Source: Blastocladiella emersonii ATCC 22665 (lineage: Eukaryota > Blastocladiomycota > Blastocladiomycetes > Blastocladiales > Blastocladiaceae). From it: a DNA stretch of 64,000 bases. The notes beneath the pieces are model-generated. The model was given only the letters and a program-made list of their open reading frames with translations, was not told the DNA's origin and made no database searches. The first letter of the stretch is position 1; each line of letters begins with the position of its first letter. The stretch covers positions 372,001 to 436,000 of the forward strand of contig JANHCV010000017.1 in the NCBI GenBank assembly GCA_025594325.1, read 5' to 3'. Shown piece after piece: positions 8,834 to 23,052 of this stretch. Position numbers and translations under genes: made by a program.

Positions 8834-11801
8834 CAAAGTCCACGGTCCAATCAACGAGGTAAACAGCGAACTTGTCAAACTGCCAACCTGCCAACCAAAC
8901 ACCCACGCCGCTTCTCAAGCCACGGTGGGCCCGCGCATTTGCGTTGCCGTCCCAGCCAACGAAGGAATGACTGATGAGCCCTGGTAGCCTGCTAGACTGA
9001 CAGCCTGACAGCGCCCGCTCAGTTGCTATTATCTATCTCGTAGGTAGTCTGGGAGGAGTTCGTTAGTCGATACGCGACCAGTCTCCTCCTGGCTGCCCGC
9101 TCTGCTGCCATCTCCAAGGCCCGCATGAAGATGGGCCAGGGAGGTTTACGAGCATTTCCTATCTCTCCTCTCTCCGTGTGAAACCATTCACCCGCGGACG
9201 GATGCGCACCACGCACCGTGCACCGCGCACCGCGCACCGCGCACCGCGCACCGTGCACCGCGCACCGCGCACCGCGCACCGCGCACCGCGCACCGCGCAC
9301 AGCGCACCGCGGACAGCGCCCGATGCACCACACGCTGCGCACACGGCGCCAACGGCCACGCTGGTGTCACGCACACACACTCGCATGAACGGCAAGCAGG
9401 CAAGGCTTCCTCAACTCAACCATGATCCATCGTCCATGTCTGCTCGCTCCAACGGGTGCGCCTGCCTACCCTCCCAGTGCCATCGATTGATTGATTCATG
9501 TCCAGTGCTGCCCATGCTTTCATGGCCGCGGGGTCCGTCAGAACGCCTTGCAATGCGTGCGCCTGCATGCACCTGCACTGCAGAGCGCTGCAGAGGGCTG
9601 CACAGCGCTGCGGAGGGCTGCAGAGGGCTAAGGCGGCAGGGCTTCTCCTCCTGCAGGGGACAGTACCAAGGCCAAGGAGTGCTAGTGACTACTAACGGAA
9701 TGGTGATTGGCCCCCTTCACACGCTCCTGGCAGGACTGCGTGTGGGCGTGCGGGCGTTTGTGCGTGCGTGCCTTGATTCGTCCACCATCATACGCGCAAA
9801 GTGACCAAGTGACCAAGTGACCAAGTGACCAAGTGACCAAGTGACCAAGGTGACCAAGGTGACCAAGGTGACCAAGGTGACCAAGGTGACCAAGTGACAC
9901 ACAAGCACCAAGCTAGGGTGGCCGGGCGGCCATGGAACGTACTGCATGGGAACCATTACCGTGGACTGGCCGCGGCCATTTATCGCAGCACAGCCCTGCC
10001 TGGCTCAGGACGCGGCGGGCGTGGGAGGCAGGCAGGGTAGATCGGTAGCAGCAGCAGGACCTGGCTAGCTGGCTGTCAAACAACACAAGTGAAGGGGTGC
10101 GTGAGGGAGGGTGTGTTGAATGAATGGATGGGTGGATGCAGGCAGAGAGAGACCTTCGTACGTGTCGTGGGTGATGAGGATTGGTTGGCCACCATCCACC
10201 AACGCCATGGCATGGCTGCGGGTGTCGCTGCGTGCGCCTTGGCGGGTGGTGTTGGTGGGTGGGTGGTCTTGGTGGGTGCTGTGGTGGTAGTGGAGCTAGA
10301 GTGGTGCCGTGGGGCTCTTGGGGTCCCCTTTCCTTCCTGTCTGGCCTAGGTGGGTCGGCGGACGCAGCGCGCATGCGGGCAAGGTAACAACATTGCTCAC
10401 GCAATGGATCATGTATTTTATGGCAAGTAGTCTGCGAAGCAGAGACGGGGATGTCCGGCCCAATCGGACCCTCCACGGATCACAATATGCACGCAATGAA
10501 TTGACTGATGATAGGGATGTACCAAACCAGCAACGTAGACAATTGTCGTGGTTGTCGAACAAAACCATATTCAAATCTTTGGCAACGCGCCTGTCCAGCT
10601 AGCCAGGGACCCATGAATCACAGTATCGACCCAACAAGATATTAGACCATGGTAATATAGTAAACCAACCTCGTACATAATTGTCATGGTACTCAAACAA
10701 AACCATATTCAAGTCTTTGCTTTCCCGCATATCCAGCTGGCCAGGGACCCATAAATCACAGTATCGAACGAACAAGATATCTTACCATGGAAATATAGTT
10801 AACCAGCCACGCGGACAATTGTCATGGTACTCAATCGAGACCACATTCAAGTCTTTGCTCTCCCGCATGTCAAGCTGGTTGAAGGCCCATTAATCACAGT
10901 ATCGACCCAACAAGATATTTGACCATGGAAACATAGTAAACCAGCCACGCGGATAATTGTCATGGTACTCAATCAAAACCATATTCATATTTTTGCTTCC
11001 CCGCATGTCAAGCTGGTTGAAGACCCATTAATCACAGTATCGAACCAACAAAATATCTGACCATGGAAATATAGTCAACCAGCCACGCGGACAATTGTCA
11101 TGGTACTCAATCGAAACCACATTCAAGTCTTTGCTCTCCCGCATGTCAAGCTGGTTGAAGGCCCATAAATCACAGTATCGACCCAACAAGATATTTGACC
11201 ATGGAAATATAGTAAACCAGCCACGCGGATAATTGTCATGGTACTCAATCAAAACCATATTCAAGTCTTTGCTTTCCCGCACGTCCAGCTGGTTGAAGGC
11301 CCATAAATCACAGTATCGACCCAACAAAGTATCTGACAACCGAAATATAGCAGACAATCCACGCAGACAATTGTCATGCCACCTAATCAAAACCATATTC
11401 AAGTCTTTGCTTTCCCACATGTCAAGCTGGTTGAAGGCCCATAAATCACAGTATCGAACCAACGAAATATCTGACCATGGAAATATAGTAAAGCAGCCAC
11501 GCAGATAATTGTCATGGTACTTAATCAAAACCATATTCATATTTTTGCTTCCCCGCATGTCAAGCTGGTTGAAGGCCCATAAATCACAGTATCGAACGAA
11601 CAAGATATCTTACCATGGAAATATAGTTAACCAGCCACGCAAATGATTGTCATGCCACTTAATCAAAACCATACTCAAATGGTCGATTACCCTCACGTCC
11701 AAGCGGCCAAGGACCCAAACCGCCAGATACCCAAATCTACGACCACGTTGCGCACACTCCACTAGCCAACTCTTCGATCCCCTAATTATGGAGCCCGTCG
11801 T
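8834..11801. repeat. Macrosatellite unit 4 (2968 bp)
   Basis: State: h16, d5, o6, s8, SNV-A A (10532), SNV-B C. Heptamers 9206-9317, octamer/nonamer array 9799-9891, 138-bp array 10483-11724. It carries the A allele of SNV-A that otherwise occurs only in units 13-16, some 23 kb away, but on a different heptamer and SNV-B background. Confidence 0.97.
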
Positions 11802-14493
11802 CAAAGTCCACGGTCCAATCAACGAGGTAAACAGCGAACTTGTCAAACTGCCAACCTGCCAACCAAACACCCACGCCGCTTCTCAAGCCACGGTGGGCCC
11901 GCGCATTTGCGTTGCCGTCCCAGCCAACGAAGGAATGACTGATGAGCCCTGGTAGCCTGCTAGACTGACAGCCTGACAGCGCCCGCTCAGTTGCTATTAT
12001 CTATCTCGTAGGTAGTCTGGGAGGAGTTCGTTAGTCGATACGCGACCAGTCTCCTCCTGGCTGCCCGCTCTGCTGCCATCTCCAAGGCCCGCATGAAGAT
12101 GGGCCAGGGAGGTTTACGAGCATTTCCTATCTCTCCTCTCTCCGTGTGAAACCATTCACCCGCGGACGGATGCGCACCACGCACCGTGCACCGCGCACCG
12201 CGCACCGCGCACCGCGCACCGTGCACCGCGCACCGCGCACCGCGCACCGCGCACCGCGCACCGCGCACAGCGCACCGCGGACAGCGCCCGATGCACCACA
12301 CGCTGCGCACACGGCGCCAACGGCCACGCTGGTGTCACGCACACACACTCGCATGAACGGCAAGCAGGCAAGGCTTCCTCAACTCAACCATGATCCATCG
12401 TCCATGTCTGCTCGCTCCAACGGGTGCGCCTGCCTACCCTCCCAGTGCCATCGATTGATTGATTCATGTCCAGTGCTGCCCATGCTTTCATGGCCGCGGG
12501 GTCCGTCAGAACGCCTTGCAATGCGTGCGCCTGCATGCACCTGCACTGCAGAGCGCTGCAGAGGGCTGCACAGCGCTGCGGAGGGCTGCAGAGGGCTAAG
12601 GCGGCAGGGCTTCTCCTCCTGCAGGGGACAGTACCAAGGCCAAGGAGTGCTAGTGACTACTAACGGAATGGTGATTGGCCCCCTTCACACGCTCCTGGCA
12701 GGACTGCGTGTGGGCGTGCGGGCGTTTGTGCGTGCGTGCCTTGATTCGTCCACCATCATACGCGCAAAGTGACCAAGTGACCAAGTGACCAAGTGACCAA
12801 GTGACCAAGTGACCAAGGTGACCAAGGTGACCAAGGTGACCAAGGTGACCAAGGTGACCAAGTGACACACAAGCACCAAGCTAGGGTGGCCGGGCGGCCA
12901 TGGAACGTACTGCATGGGAACCATTACCGTGGACTGGCCGCGGCCATTTATCGCAGCACAGCCCTGCCTGGCTCAGGACGCGGCGGGCGTGGGAGGCAGG
13001 CAGGGTAGATCGGTAGCAGCAGCAGGACCTGGCTAGCTGGCTGTCAAACAACACAAGTGAAGGGGTGCGTGAGGGAGGGTGTGTTGAATGAATGGATGGG
13101 TGGATGCAGGCAGAGAGAGACCTTCGTACGTGTCGTGGGTGATGAGGATTGGTTGGCCACCATCCACCAACGCCATGGCATGGCTGCGGGTGTCGCTGCG
13201 TGCGCCTTGGCGGGTGGTGTTGGTGGGTGGGTGGTCTTGGTGGGTGCTGTGGTGGTAGTGGAGCTAGAGTGGTGCCGTGGGGCTCTTGGGGTCCCCTTTC
13301 CTTCCTGTCTGGCCTAGGTGGGTCGGCGGACGCAGCGCGCATGCGGGCAAGGTAACAACATTGCTCACGCAATGGATCATGTATTTTATGGCAAGTAGTC
13401 TGCGAAGCAGAGACGGGGATGTCCGGCCCAATCGGACCCTCCACGGATCACAATATGCACGCAATGAATTGACTGATGATAGGGATGTACCAAACCAGCC
13501 ACGTAGACAATTGTCGTGGTTGTCGAACAAAACCATATTCAAATCTTTGGCAACGCGCCTGTCCAGCTAGCCAGGGACCCATGAATCACAGTATCGACCC
13601 AACAAGATATTTGACCATGGAAACATAGTAAACCAGCCACGCGGATAATTGTCATGGTACTCAATCAAAACCATATTCATATTTTTGCTTCCCCGCATGT
13701 CAAGCTGGTTGAAGACCCATTAATCACAGTATCGAACCAACAAAATATCTGACCATGGAAATATAGTCAACCAGCCACGCGGACAATTGTCATGGTACTC
13801 AATCGAAACCACATTCAAGTCTTTGCTCTCCCGCATGTCAAGCTGGTTGAAGGCCCATAAATCACAGTATCGACCCAACAAGATATTTGACCATGGAAAT
13901 ATAGTAAACCAGCCACGCGGATAATTGTCATGGTACTCAATCAAAACCATATTCAAGTCTTTGCTTTCCCGCACGTCCAGCTGGTTGAAGGCCCATAAAT
14001 CACAGTATCGACCCAACAAAGTATCTGACAACCGAAATATAGCAGACAATCCACGCAGACAATTGTCATGCCACCTAATCAAAACCATATTCAAGTCTTT
14101 GCTTTCCCACATGTCAAGCTGGTTGAAGGCCCATAAATCACAGTATCGAACCAACGAAATATCTGACCATGGAAATATAGTAAAGCAGCCACGCAGATAA
14201 TTGTCATGGTACTTAATCAAAACCATATTCATATTTTTGCTTCCCCGCATGTCAAGCTGGTTGAAGGCCCATAAATCACAGTATCGAACGAACAAGATAT
14301 CTTACCATGGAAATATAGTTAACCAGCCACGCAAATGATTGTCATGCCACTTAATCAAAACCATACTCAAATGGTCGATTACCCTCACGTCCAAGCGGCC
14401 AAGGACCCAAACCGCCAGATACCCAAATCTACGACCACGTTGCGCACACTCCACTAGCCAACTCTTCGATCCCCTAATTATGGAGCCCGTCGT
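11802..14493. repeat. Macrosatellite unit 5 (2692 bp), lacks two 138-bp subrepeats
   Basis: State: h16, d5, o6, s6, SNV-A C, SNV-B C (13768). Heptamers 12174-12285, octamer/nonamer array 12767-12859, 138-bp array 13451-14416. S1 and S2 are missing, with S0 joined to S3 inside 28 identical bases at 13584-13611. Apart from the deletion it resembles units 4 and 10. Confidence 0.97.
13451..14416. repeat. Shortened 138-bp array (S0, S3-S8) in unit 5
   Basis: Seven subrepeats instead of nine. The deletion is exactly 276 bp, one dimer of the two subrepeat classes, so the alternation of intact and broken gacaattgtc palindromes is preserved across the junction. The same junction occurs in units 6 (16253-16280) and 9 (24835-24862). 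Confidence 0.95.
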
Positions 14494-17162
14494 CAAAGTC
14501 CACGGTCCAATCAACGAGGTAAACAGCGAACTTGTCAAACTGCCAACCTGCCAACCAAACACCCACGCCGCTTCTCAAGCCACGGTGGGCCCGCGCATTT
14601 GCGTTGCCGTCCCAGCCAACGAAGGAATGACTGATGAGCCCTGGTAGCCTGCTAGACTGACAGCCTGACAGCGCCCGCTCAGTTGCTATTATCTATCTCG
14701 TAGGTAGTCTGGGAGGAGTTCGTTAGTCGATACGCGACCAGTCTCCTCCTGGCTGCCCGCTCTGCTGCCATCTCCAAGGCCCGCATGAAGATGGGCCAGG
14801 GAGGTTTACGAGCATTTCCTATCTCTCCTCTCTCCGTGTGAAACCATTCACCCGCGGACGGATGCGCACCACGCACCGTGCACCGCGCACCGCGCACCGC
14901 GCACCGCGCACCGTGCACCGCGCACCGCGCACCGCGCACAGCGCACCGCGGACAGCGCACCGCGGACAGCGCCCGATGCACCACACGCTGCGCACACGGC
15001 GCCAACGGCCACGCTGGTGTCACGCACACACACTCGCATGAACGGCAAGCAGGCAAGGCTTCCTCAACTCAACCATGATCCATCGTCCATGTCTGCTCGC
15101 TCCAACGGGTGCGCCTGCCTACCCTCCCAGTGCCATCGATTGATTGATTCATGTCCAGTGCTGCCCATGCTTTCATGGCCGCGGGGTCCGTCAGAACGCC
15201 TTGCAATGCGTGCGCCTGCATGCACCTGCACTGCAGAGCGCTGCAGAGGGCTGCACAGCGCTGCGGAGGGCTGCAGAGGGCTAAGGCGGCAGGGCTTCTC
15301 CTCCTGCAGGGGACAGTACCAAGGCCAAGGAGTGCTAGTGACTACTAACGGAATGGTGATTGGCCCCCTTCACACGCTCCTGGCAGGACTGCGTGTGGGC
15401 GTGCGGGCGTTTGTGCGTGCGTGCCTTGATTCGTCCACCATCATACGCGCAAAGTGACCAAGTGACCAAGTGACCAAGTGACCAAGGTGACCAAGGTGAC
15501 CAAGGTGACCAAGGTGACCAAGGTGACCAAGTGACACACAAGCACCAAGCTAGGGTGGCCGGGCGGCCATGGAACGTACTGCATGGGAACCATTACCGTG
15601 GACTGGCCGCGGCCATTTATCGCAGCACAGCCCTGCCTGGCTCAGGACGCGGCGGGCGTGGGAGGCAGGCAGGGTAGATCGGTAGCAGCAGCAGGACCTG
15701 GCTAGCTGGCTGTCAAACAACACAAGTGAAGGGGTGCGTGAGGGAGGGTGTGTTGAATGAATGGATGGGTGGATGCAGGCAGAGAGAGACCTTCGTACGT
15801 GTCGTGGGTGATGAGGATTGGTTGGCCACCATCCACCAACGCCATGGCATGGCTGCGGGTGTCGCTGCGTGCGCCTTGGCGGGTGGTGTTGGTGGGTGGG
15901 TGGTCTTGGTGGGTGCTGTGGTGGTAGTGGAGCTAGAGTGGTGCCGTGGGGCTCTTGGGGTCCCCTTTCCTTCCTGTCTGGCCTAGGTGGGTCGGCGGAC
16001 GCAGCGCGCATGCGGGCAAGGTAACAACATTGCTCACGCAATGGATCATGTATTTTATGGCAAGTAGTCTGCGAAGCAGAGACGGGGATGTCCGGCCCAA
16101 TCGGACCCTCCACGGATCACAATATGCACGCAATGAATTGACTGATGATAGGGATGTACCAAACCAGCCACGTAGACAATTGTCGTGGTTGTCGAACAAA
16201 ACCATATTCAAATCTTTGGCAACGCGCCTGTCCAGCTAGCCAGGGACCCATGAATCACAGTATCGACCCAACAAGATATTTGACCATGGAAACATAGTAA
16301 ACCAGCCACGCGGATAATTGTCATGGTACTCAATCAAAACCATATTCATATTTTTGCTTCCCCGCATGTCAAGCTGGTTGAAGACCCATTAATCACAGTA
16401 TCGAACCAACAAAATATCTGACCATGGAAATATAGTCAACCAGCCACGCGGACAATTGTCATGGTACTCAATCGAAACCACATTCAAGTCTTTGCTCTCC
16501 CGCATGTCAAGCTGGTTGAAGGCCCATAAATCACAGTATCGACCCAACAAGATATTTGACCATGGAAATATAGTAAACCAGCCACGCGGATAATTGTCAT
16601 GGTACTCAATCAAAACCATATTCAAGTCTTTGCTTTCCCGCACGTCCAGCTGGTTGAAGGCCCATAAATCACAGTATCGACCCAACAAAGTATCTGACAA
16701 CCGAAATATAGCAGACAATCCACGCAGACAATTGTCATGCCACCTAATCAAAACCATATTCAAGTCTTTGCTTTCCCACATGTCAAGCTGGTTGAAGGCC
16801 CATAAATCACAGTATCGAACCAACGAAATATCTGACCATGGAAATATAGTAAAGCAGCCACGCAGATAATTGTCATGGTACTTAATCAAAACCATATTCA
16901 TATTTTTGCTTCCCCGCATGTCAAGCTGGTTGAAGGCCCATAAATCACAGTATCGAACGAACAAGATATCTTACCATGGAAATATAGTTAACCAGCCACG
17001 CAAATGATTGTCATGCCACTTAATCAAAACCATACTCAAATGGTCGATTACCCTCACGTCCAAGCGGCCAAGGACCCAAACCGCCAGATACCCAAATCTA
17101 CGACCACGTTGCGCACACTCCACTAGCCAACTCTTCGATCCCCTAATTATGGAGCCCGTCGT
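14494..17162. repeat. Macrosatellite unit 6 (2669 bp), shortest unit
   Basis: State: h15, d5, o4, s6, SNV-A C, SNV-B C. Heptamers 14866-14970, octamer/nonamer array 15452-15528, 138-bp array 16120-17085. It combines the 16-bp octamer loss shared with units 7 and 8 with the 276-bp subrepeat loss shared with units 5 and 9. This makes it look like a product of exchange between neighbours. Confidence 0.97.
15452..15528. repeat. Contracted 8/9-bp minisatellite, 4 octamers + 5 nonamers (unit 6)
   Basis: Two octamers fewer than the majority form; nonamers unchanged. The same form occurs at 18121-18197, 21066-21142, 47409-47485 and 50354-50430, in two clusters about 26 kb apart. Confidence 0.95.
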
Positions 17163-20107
17163 CAAAGTCCACGGTCCAATCAACGAGGTAAACAGCGAAC
17201 TTGTCAAACTGCCAACCTGCCAACCAAACACCCACGCCGCTTCTCAAGCCACGGTGGGCCCGCGCATTTGCGTTGCCGTCCCAGCCAACGAAGGAATGAC
17301 TGATGAGCCCTGGTAGCCTGCTAGACTGACAGCCTGACAGCGCCCGCTCAGTTGCTATTATCTATCTCGTAGGTAGTCTGGGAGGAGTTCGTTAGTCGAT
17401 ACGCGACCAGTCTCCTCCTGGCTGCCCGCTCTGCTGCCATCTCCAAGGCCCGCATGAAGATGGGCCAGGGAGGTTTACGAGCATTTCCTATCTCTCCTCT
17501 CTCCGTGTGAAACCATTCACCCGCGGACGGATGCGCACCACGCACCGTGCACCGCGCACCGCGCACCGCGCACCGCGCACCGTGCACCGCGCACCGCGCA
17601 CCGCGCACAGCGCACCGCGGACAGCGCACCGCGGACAGCGCCCGATGCACCACACGCTGCGCACACGGCGCCAACGGCCACGCTGGTGTCACGCACACAC
17701 ACTCGCATGAACGGCAAGCAGGCAAGGCTTCCTCAACTCAACCATGATCCATCGTCCATGTCTGCTCGCTCCAACGGGTGCGCCTGCCTACCCTCCCAGT
17801 GCCATCGATTGATTGATTCATGTCCAGTGCTGCCCATGCTTTCATGGCCGCGGGGTCCGTCAGAACGCCTTGCAATGCGTGCGCCTGCATGCACCTGCAC
17901 TGCAGAGCGCTGCAGAGGGCTGCACAGCGCTGCGGAGGGCTGCAGAGGGCTAAGGCGGCAGGGCTTCTCCTCCTGCAGGGGACAGTACCAAGGCCAAGGA
18001 GTGCTAGTGACTACTAACGGAATGGTGATTGGCCCCCTTCACACGCTCCTGGCAGGACTGCGTGTGGGCGTGCGGGCGTTTGTGCGTGCGTGCCTTGATT
18101 CGTCCACCATCATACGCGCAAAGTGACCAAGTGACCAAGTGACCAAGTGACCAAGGTGACCAAGGTGACCAAGGTGACCAAGGTGACCAAGGTGACCAAG
18201 TGACACACAAGCACCAAGCTAGGGTGGCCGGGCGGCCATGGAACGTACTGCATGGGAACCATTACCGTGGACTGGCCGCGGCCATTTATCGCAGCACAGC
18301 CCTGCCTGGCTCAGGACGCGGCGGGCGTGGGAGGCAGGCAGGGTAGATCGGTAGCAGCAGCAGGACCTGGCTAGCTGGCTGTCAAACAACACAAGTGAAG
18401 GGGTGCGTGAGGGAGGGTGTGTTGAATGAATGGATGGGTGGATGCAGGCAGAGAGAGACCTTCGTACGTGTCGTGGGTGATGAGGATTGGTTGGCCACCA
18501 TCCACCAACGCCATGGCATGGCTGCGGGTGTCGCTGCGTGCGCCTTGGCGGGTGGTGTTGGTGGGTGGGTGGTCTTGGTGGGTGCTGTGGTGGTAGTGGA
18601 GCTAGAGTGGTGCCGTGGGGCTCTTGGGGTCCCCTTTCCTTCCTGTCTGGCCTAGGTGGGTCGGCGGACGCAGCGCGCATGCGGGCAAGGTAACAACATT
18701 GCTCACGCAATGGATCATGTATTTTATGGCAAGTAGTCTGCGAAGCAGAGACGGGGATGTCCGGCCCAATCGGACCCTCCACGGATCACAATATGCACGC
18801 AATGAATTGACTGATGATAGGGATGTACCAAACCAGCCACGTAGACAATTGTCGTGGTTGTCGAACAAAACCATATTCAAATCTTTGGCAACGCGCCTGT
18901 CCAGCTAGCCAGGGACCCATGAATCACAGTATCGACCCAACAAGATATTAGACCATGGTAATATAGTAAACCAACCTCGTACATAATTGTCATGGTACTC
19001 AAACAAAACCATATTCAAGTCTTTGCTTTCCCGCATATCCAGCTGGCCAGGGACCCATAAATCACAGTATCGAACGAACAAGATATCTTACCATGGAAAT
19101 ATAGTTAACCAGCCACGCGGACAATTGTCATGGTACTCAATCGAGACCACATTCAAGTCTTTGCTCTCCCGCATGTCAAGCTGGTTGAAGGCCCATTAAT
19201 CACAGTATCGACCCAACAAGATATTTGACCATGGAAACATAGTAAACCAGCCACGCGGATAATTGTCATGGTACTCAATCAAAACCATATTCATATTTTT
19301 GCTTCCCCGCATGTCAAGCTGGTTGAAGACCCATTAATCACAGTATCGAACCAACAAAATATCTGACCATGGAAATATAGTCAACCAGCCACGCGGACAA
19401 TTGTCATGGTACTCAATCGAAACCACATTCAAGTCTTTGCTCTCCCGCATGTCAAGCTGGTTGAAGGCCCATAAATCACAGTATCGACCCAACAAGATAT
19501 TTGACCATGGAAATATAGTAAACCAGCCACGCGGATAATTGTCATGGTACTCAATCAAAACCATATTCAAGTCTTTGCTTTCCCGCACGTCCAGCTGGTT
19601 GAAGGCCCATAAATCACAGTATCGACCCAACAAAGTATCTGACAACCGAAATATAGCAGACAATCCACGCAGACAATTGTCATGCCACCTAATCAAAACC
19701 ATATTCAAGTCTTTGCTTTCCCACATGTCAAGCTGGTTGAAGGCCCATAAATCACAGTATCGAACCAACGAAATATCTGACCATGGAAATATAGTAAAGC
19801 AGCCACGCAGATAATTGTCATGGTACTTAATCAAAACCATATTCATATTTTTGCTTCCCCGCATGTCAAGCTGGTTGAAGGCCCATAAATCACAGTATCG
19901 AACGAACAAGATATCTTACCATGGAAATATAGTTAACCAGCCACGCAAATGATTGTCATGCCACTTAATCAAAACCATACTCAAATGGTCGATTACCCTC
20001 ACGTCCAAGCGGCCAAGGACCCAAACCGCCAGATACCCAAATCTACGACCACGTTGCGCACACTCCACTAGCCAACTCTTCGATCCCCTAATTATGGAGC
20101 CCGTCGT
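17163..20107. repeat. Macrosatellite unit 7 (2945 bp)
   Basis: State: h15, d5, o4, s8, SNV-A C, SNV-B C. Heptamers 17535-17639, octamer/nonamer array 18121-18197, 138-bp array 18789-20030. It matches unit 8 at every marker scored, suggesting a recent duplication of one unit. Confidence 0.97.
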
Positions 20108-23052
20108 CAAAGTCCACGGTCCAATCAACGAGGTAAACAGCGAACTTGTCAAACTGCCAACCTGCCAACCAAACACCCACGCCGCTTCTCAAGCCACGGT
20201 GGGCCCGCGCATTTGCGTTGCCGTCCCAGCCAACGAAGGAATGACTGATGAGCCCTGGTAGCCTGCTAGACTGACAGCCTGACAGCGCCCGCTCAGTTGC
20301 TATTATCTATCTCGTAGGTAGTCTGGGAGGAGTTCGTTAGTCGATACGCGACCAGTCTCCTCCTGGCTGCCCGCTCTGCTGCCATCTCCAAGGCCCGCAT
20401 GAAGATGGGCCAGGGAGGTTTACGAGCATTTCCTATCTCTCCTCTCTCCGTGTGAAACCATTCACCCGCGGACGGATGCGCACCACGCACCGTGCACCGC
20501 GCACCGCGCACCGCGCACCGCGCACCGTGCACCGCGCACCGCGCACCGCGCACAGCGCACCGCGGACAGCGCACCGCGGACAGCGCCCGATGCACCACAC
20601 GCTGCGCACACGGCGCCAACGGCCACGCTGGTGTCACGCACACACACTCGCATGAACGGCAAGCAGGCAAGGCTTCCTCAACTCAACCATGATCCATCGT
20701 CCATGTCTGCTCGCTCCAACGGGTGCGCCTGCCTACCCTCCCAGTGCCATCGATTGATTGATTCATGTCCAGTGCTGCCCATGCTTTCATGGCCGCGGGG
20801 TCCGTCAGAACGCCTTGCAATGCGTGCGCCTGCATGCACCTGCACTGCAGAGCGCTGCAGAGGGCTGCACAGCGCTGCGGAGGGCTGCAGAGGGCTAAGG
20901 CGGCAGGGCTTCTCCTCCTGCAGGGGACAGTACCAAGGCCAAGGAGTGCTAGTGACTACTAACGGAATGGTGATTGGCCCCCTTCACACGCTCCTGGCAG
21001 GACTGCGTGTGGGCGTGCGGGCGTTTGTGCGTGCGTGCCTTGATTCGTCCACCATCATACGCGCAAAGTGACCAAGTGACCAAGTGACCAAGTGACCAAG
21101 GTGACCAAGGTGACCAAGGTGACCAAGGTGACCAAGGTGACCAAGTGACACACAAGCACCAAGCTAGGGTGGCCGGGCGGCCATGGAACGTACTGCATGG
21201 GAACCATTACCGTGGACTGGCCGCGGCCATTTATCGCAGCACAGCCCTGCCTGGCTCAGGACGCGGCGGGCGTGGGAGGCAGGCAGGGTAGATCGGTAGC
21301 AGCAGCAGGACCTGGCTAGCTGGCTGTCAAACAACACAAGTGAAGGGGTGCGTGAGGGAGGGTGTGTTGAATGAATGGATGGGTGGATGCAGGCAGAGAG
21401 AGACCTTCGTACGTGTCGTGGGTGATGAGGATTGGTTGGCCACCATCCACCAACGCCATGGCATGGCTGCGGGTGTCGCTGCGTGCGCCTTGGCGGGTGG
21501 TGTTGGTGGGTGGGTGGTCTTGGTGGGTGCTGTGGTGGTAGTGGAGCTAGAGTGGTGCCGTGGGGCTCTTGGGGTCCCCTTTCCTTCCTGTCTGGCCTAG
21601 GTGGGTCGGCGGACGCAGCGCGCATGCGGGCAAGGTAACAACATTGCTCACGCAATGGATCATGTATTTTATGGCAAGTAGTCTGCGAAGCAGAGACGGG
21701 GATGTCCGGCCCAATCGGACCCTCCACGGATCACAATATGCACGCAATGAATTGACTGATGATAGGGATGTACCAAACCAGCCACGTAGACAATTGTCGT
21801 GGTTGTCGAACAAAACCATATTCAAATCTTTGGCAACGCGCCTGTCCAGCTAGCCAGGGACCCATGAATCACAGTATCGACCCAACAAGATATTAGACCA
21901 TGGTAATATAGTAAACCAACCTCGTACATAATTGTCATGGTACTCAAACAAAACCATATTCAAGTCTTTGCTTTCCCGCATATCCAGCTGGCCAGGGACC
22001 CATAAATCACAGTATCGAACGAACAAGATATCTTACCATGGAAATATAGTTAACCAGCCACGCGGACAATTGTCATGGTACTCAATCGAGACCACATTCA
22101 AGTCTTTGCTCTCCCGCATGTCAAGCTGGTTGAAGGCCCATTAATCACAGTATCGACCCAACAAGATATTTGACCATGGAAACATAGTAAACCAGCCACG
22201 CGGATAATTGTCATGGTACTCAATCAAAACCATATTCATATTTTTGCTTCCCCGCATGTCAAGCTGGTTGAAGACCCATTAATCACAGTATCGAACCAAC
22301 AAAATATCTGACCATGGAAATATAGTCAACCAGCCACGCGGACAATTGTCATGGTACTCAATCGAAACCACATTCAAGTCTTTGCTCTCCCGCATGTCAA
22401 GCTGGTTGAAGGCCCATAAATCACAGTATCGACCCAACAAGATATTTGACCATGGAAATATAGTAAACCAGCCACGCGGATAATTGTCATGGTACTCAAT
22501 CAAAACCATATTCAAGTCTTTGCTTTCCCGCACGTCCAGCTGGTTGAAGGCCCATAAATCACAGTATCGACCCAACAAAGTATCTGACAACCGAAATATA
22601 GCAGACAATCCACGCAGACAATTGTCATGCCACCTAATCAAAACCATATTCAAGTCTTTGCTTTCCCACATGTCAAGCTGGTTGAAGGCCCATAAATCAC
22701 AGTATCGAACCAACGAAATATCTGACCATGGAAATATAGTAAAGCAGCCACGCAGATAATTGTCATGGTACTTAATCAAAACCATATTCATATTTTTGCT
22801 TCCCCGCATGTCAAGCTGGTTGAAGGCCCATAAATCACAGTATCGAACGAACAAGATATCTTACCATGGAAATATAGTTAACCAGCCACGCAAATGATTG
22901 TCATGCCACTTAATCAAAACCATACTCAAATGGTCGATTACCCTCACGTCCAAGCGGCCAAGGACCCAAACCGCCAGATACCCAAATCTACGACCACGTT
23001 GCGCACACTCCACTAGCCAACTCTTCGATCCCCTAATTATGGAGCCCGTCGT
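20108..23052. repeat. Macrosatellite unit 8 (2945 bp)
   Basis: State: h15, d5, o4, s8, SNV-A C, SNV-B C. Heptamers 20480-20584, octamer/nonamer array 21066-21142, 138-bp array 21734-22975. Same marker type as unit 7. It differs from the otherwise similar units 17 and 18 only at SNV-B. Confidence 0.97.
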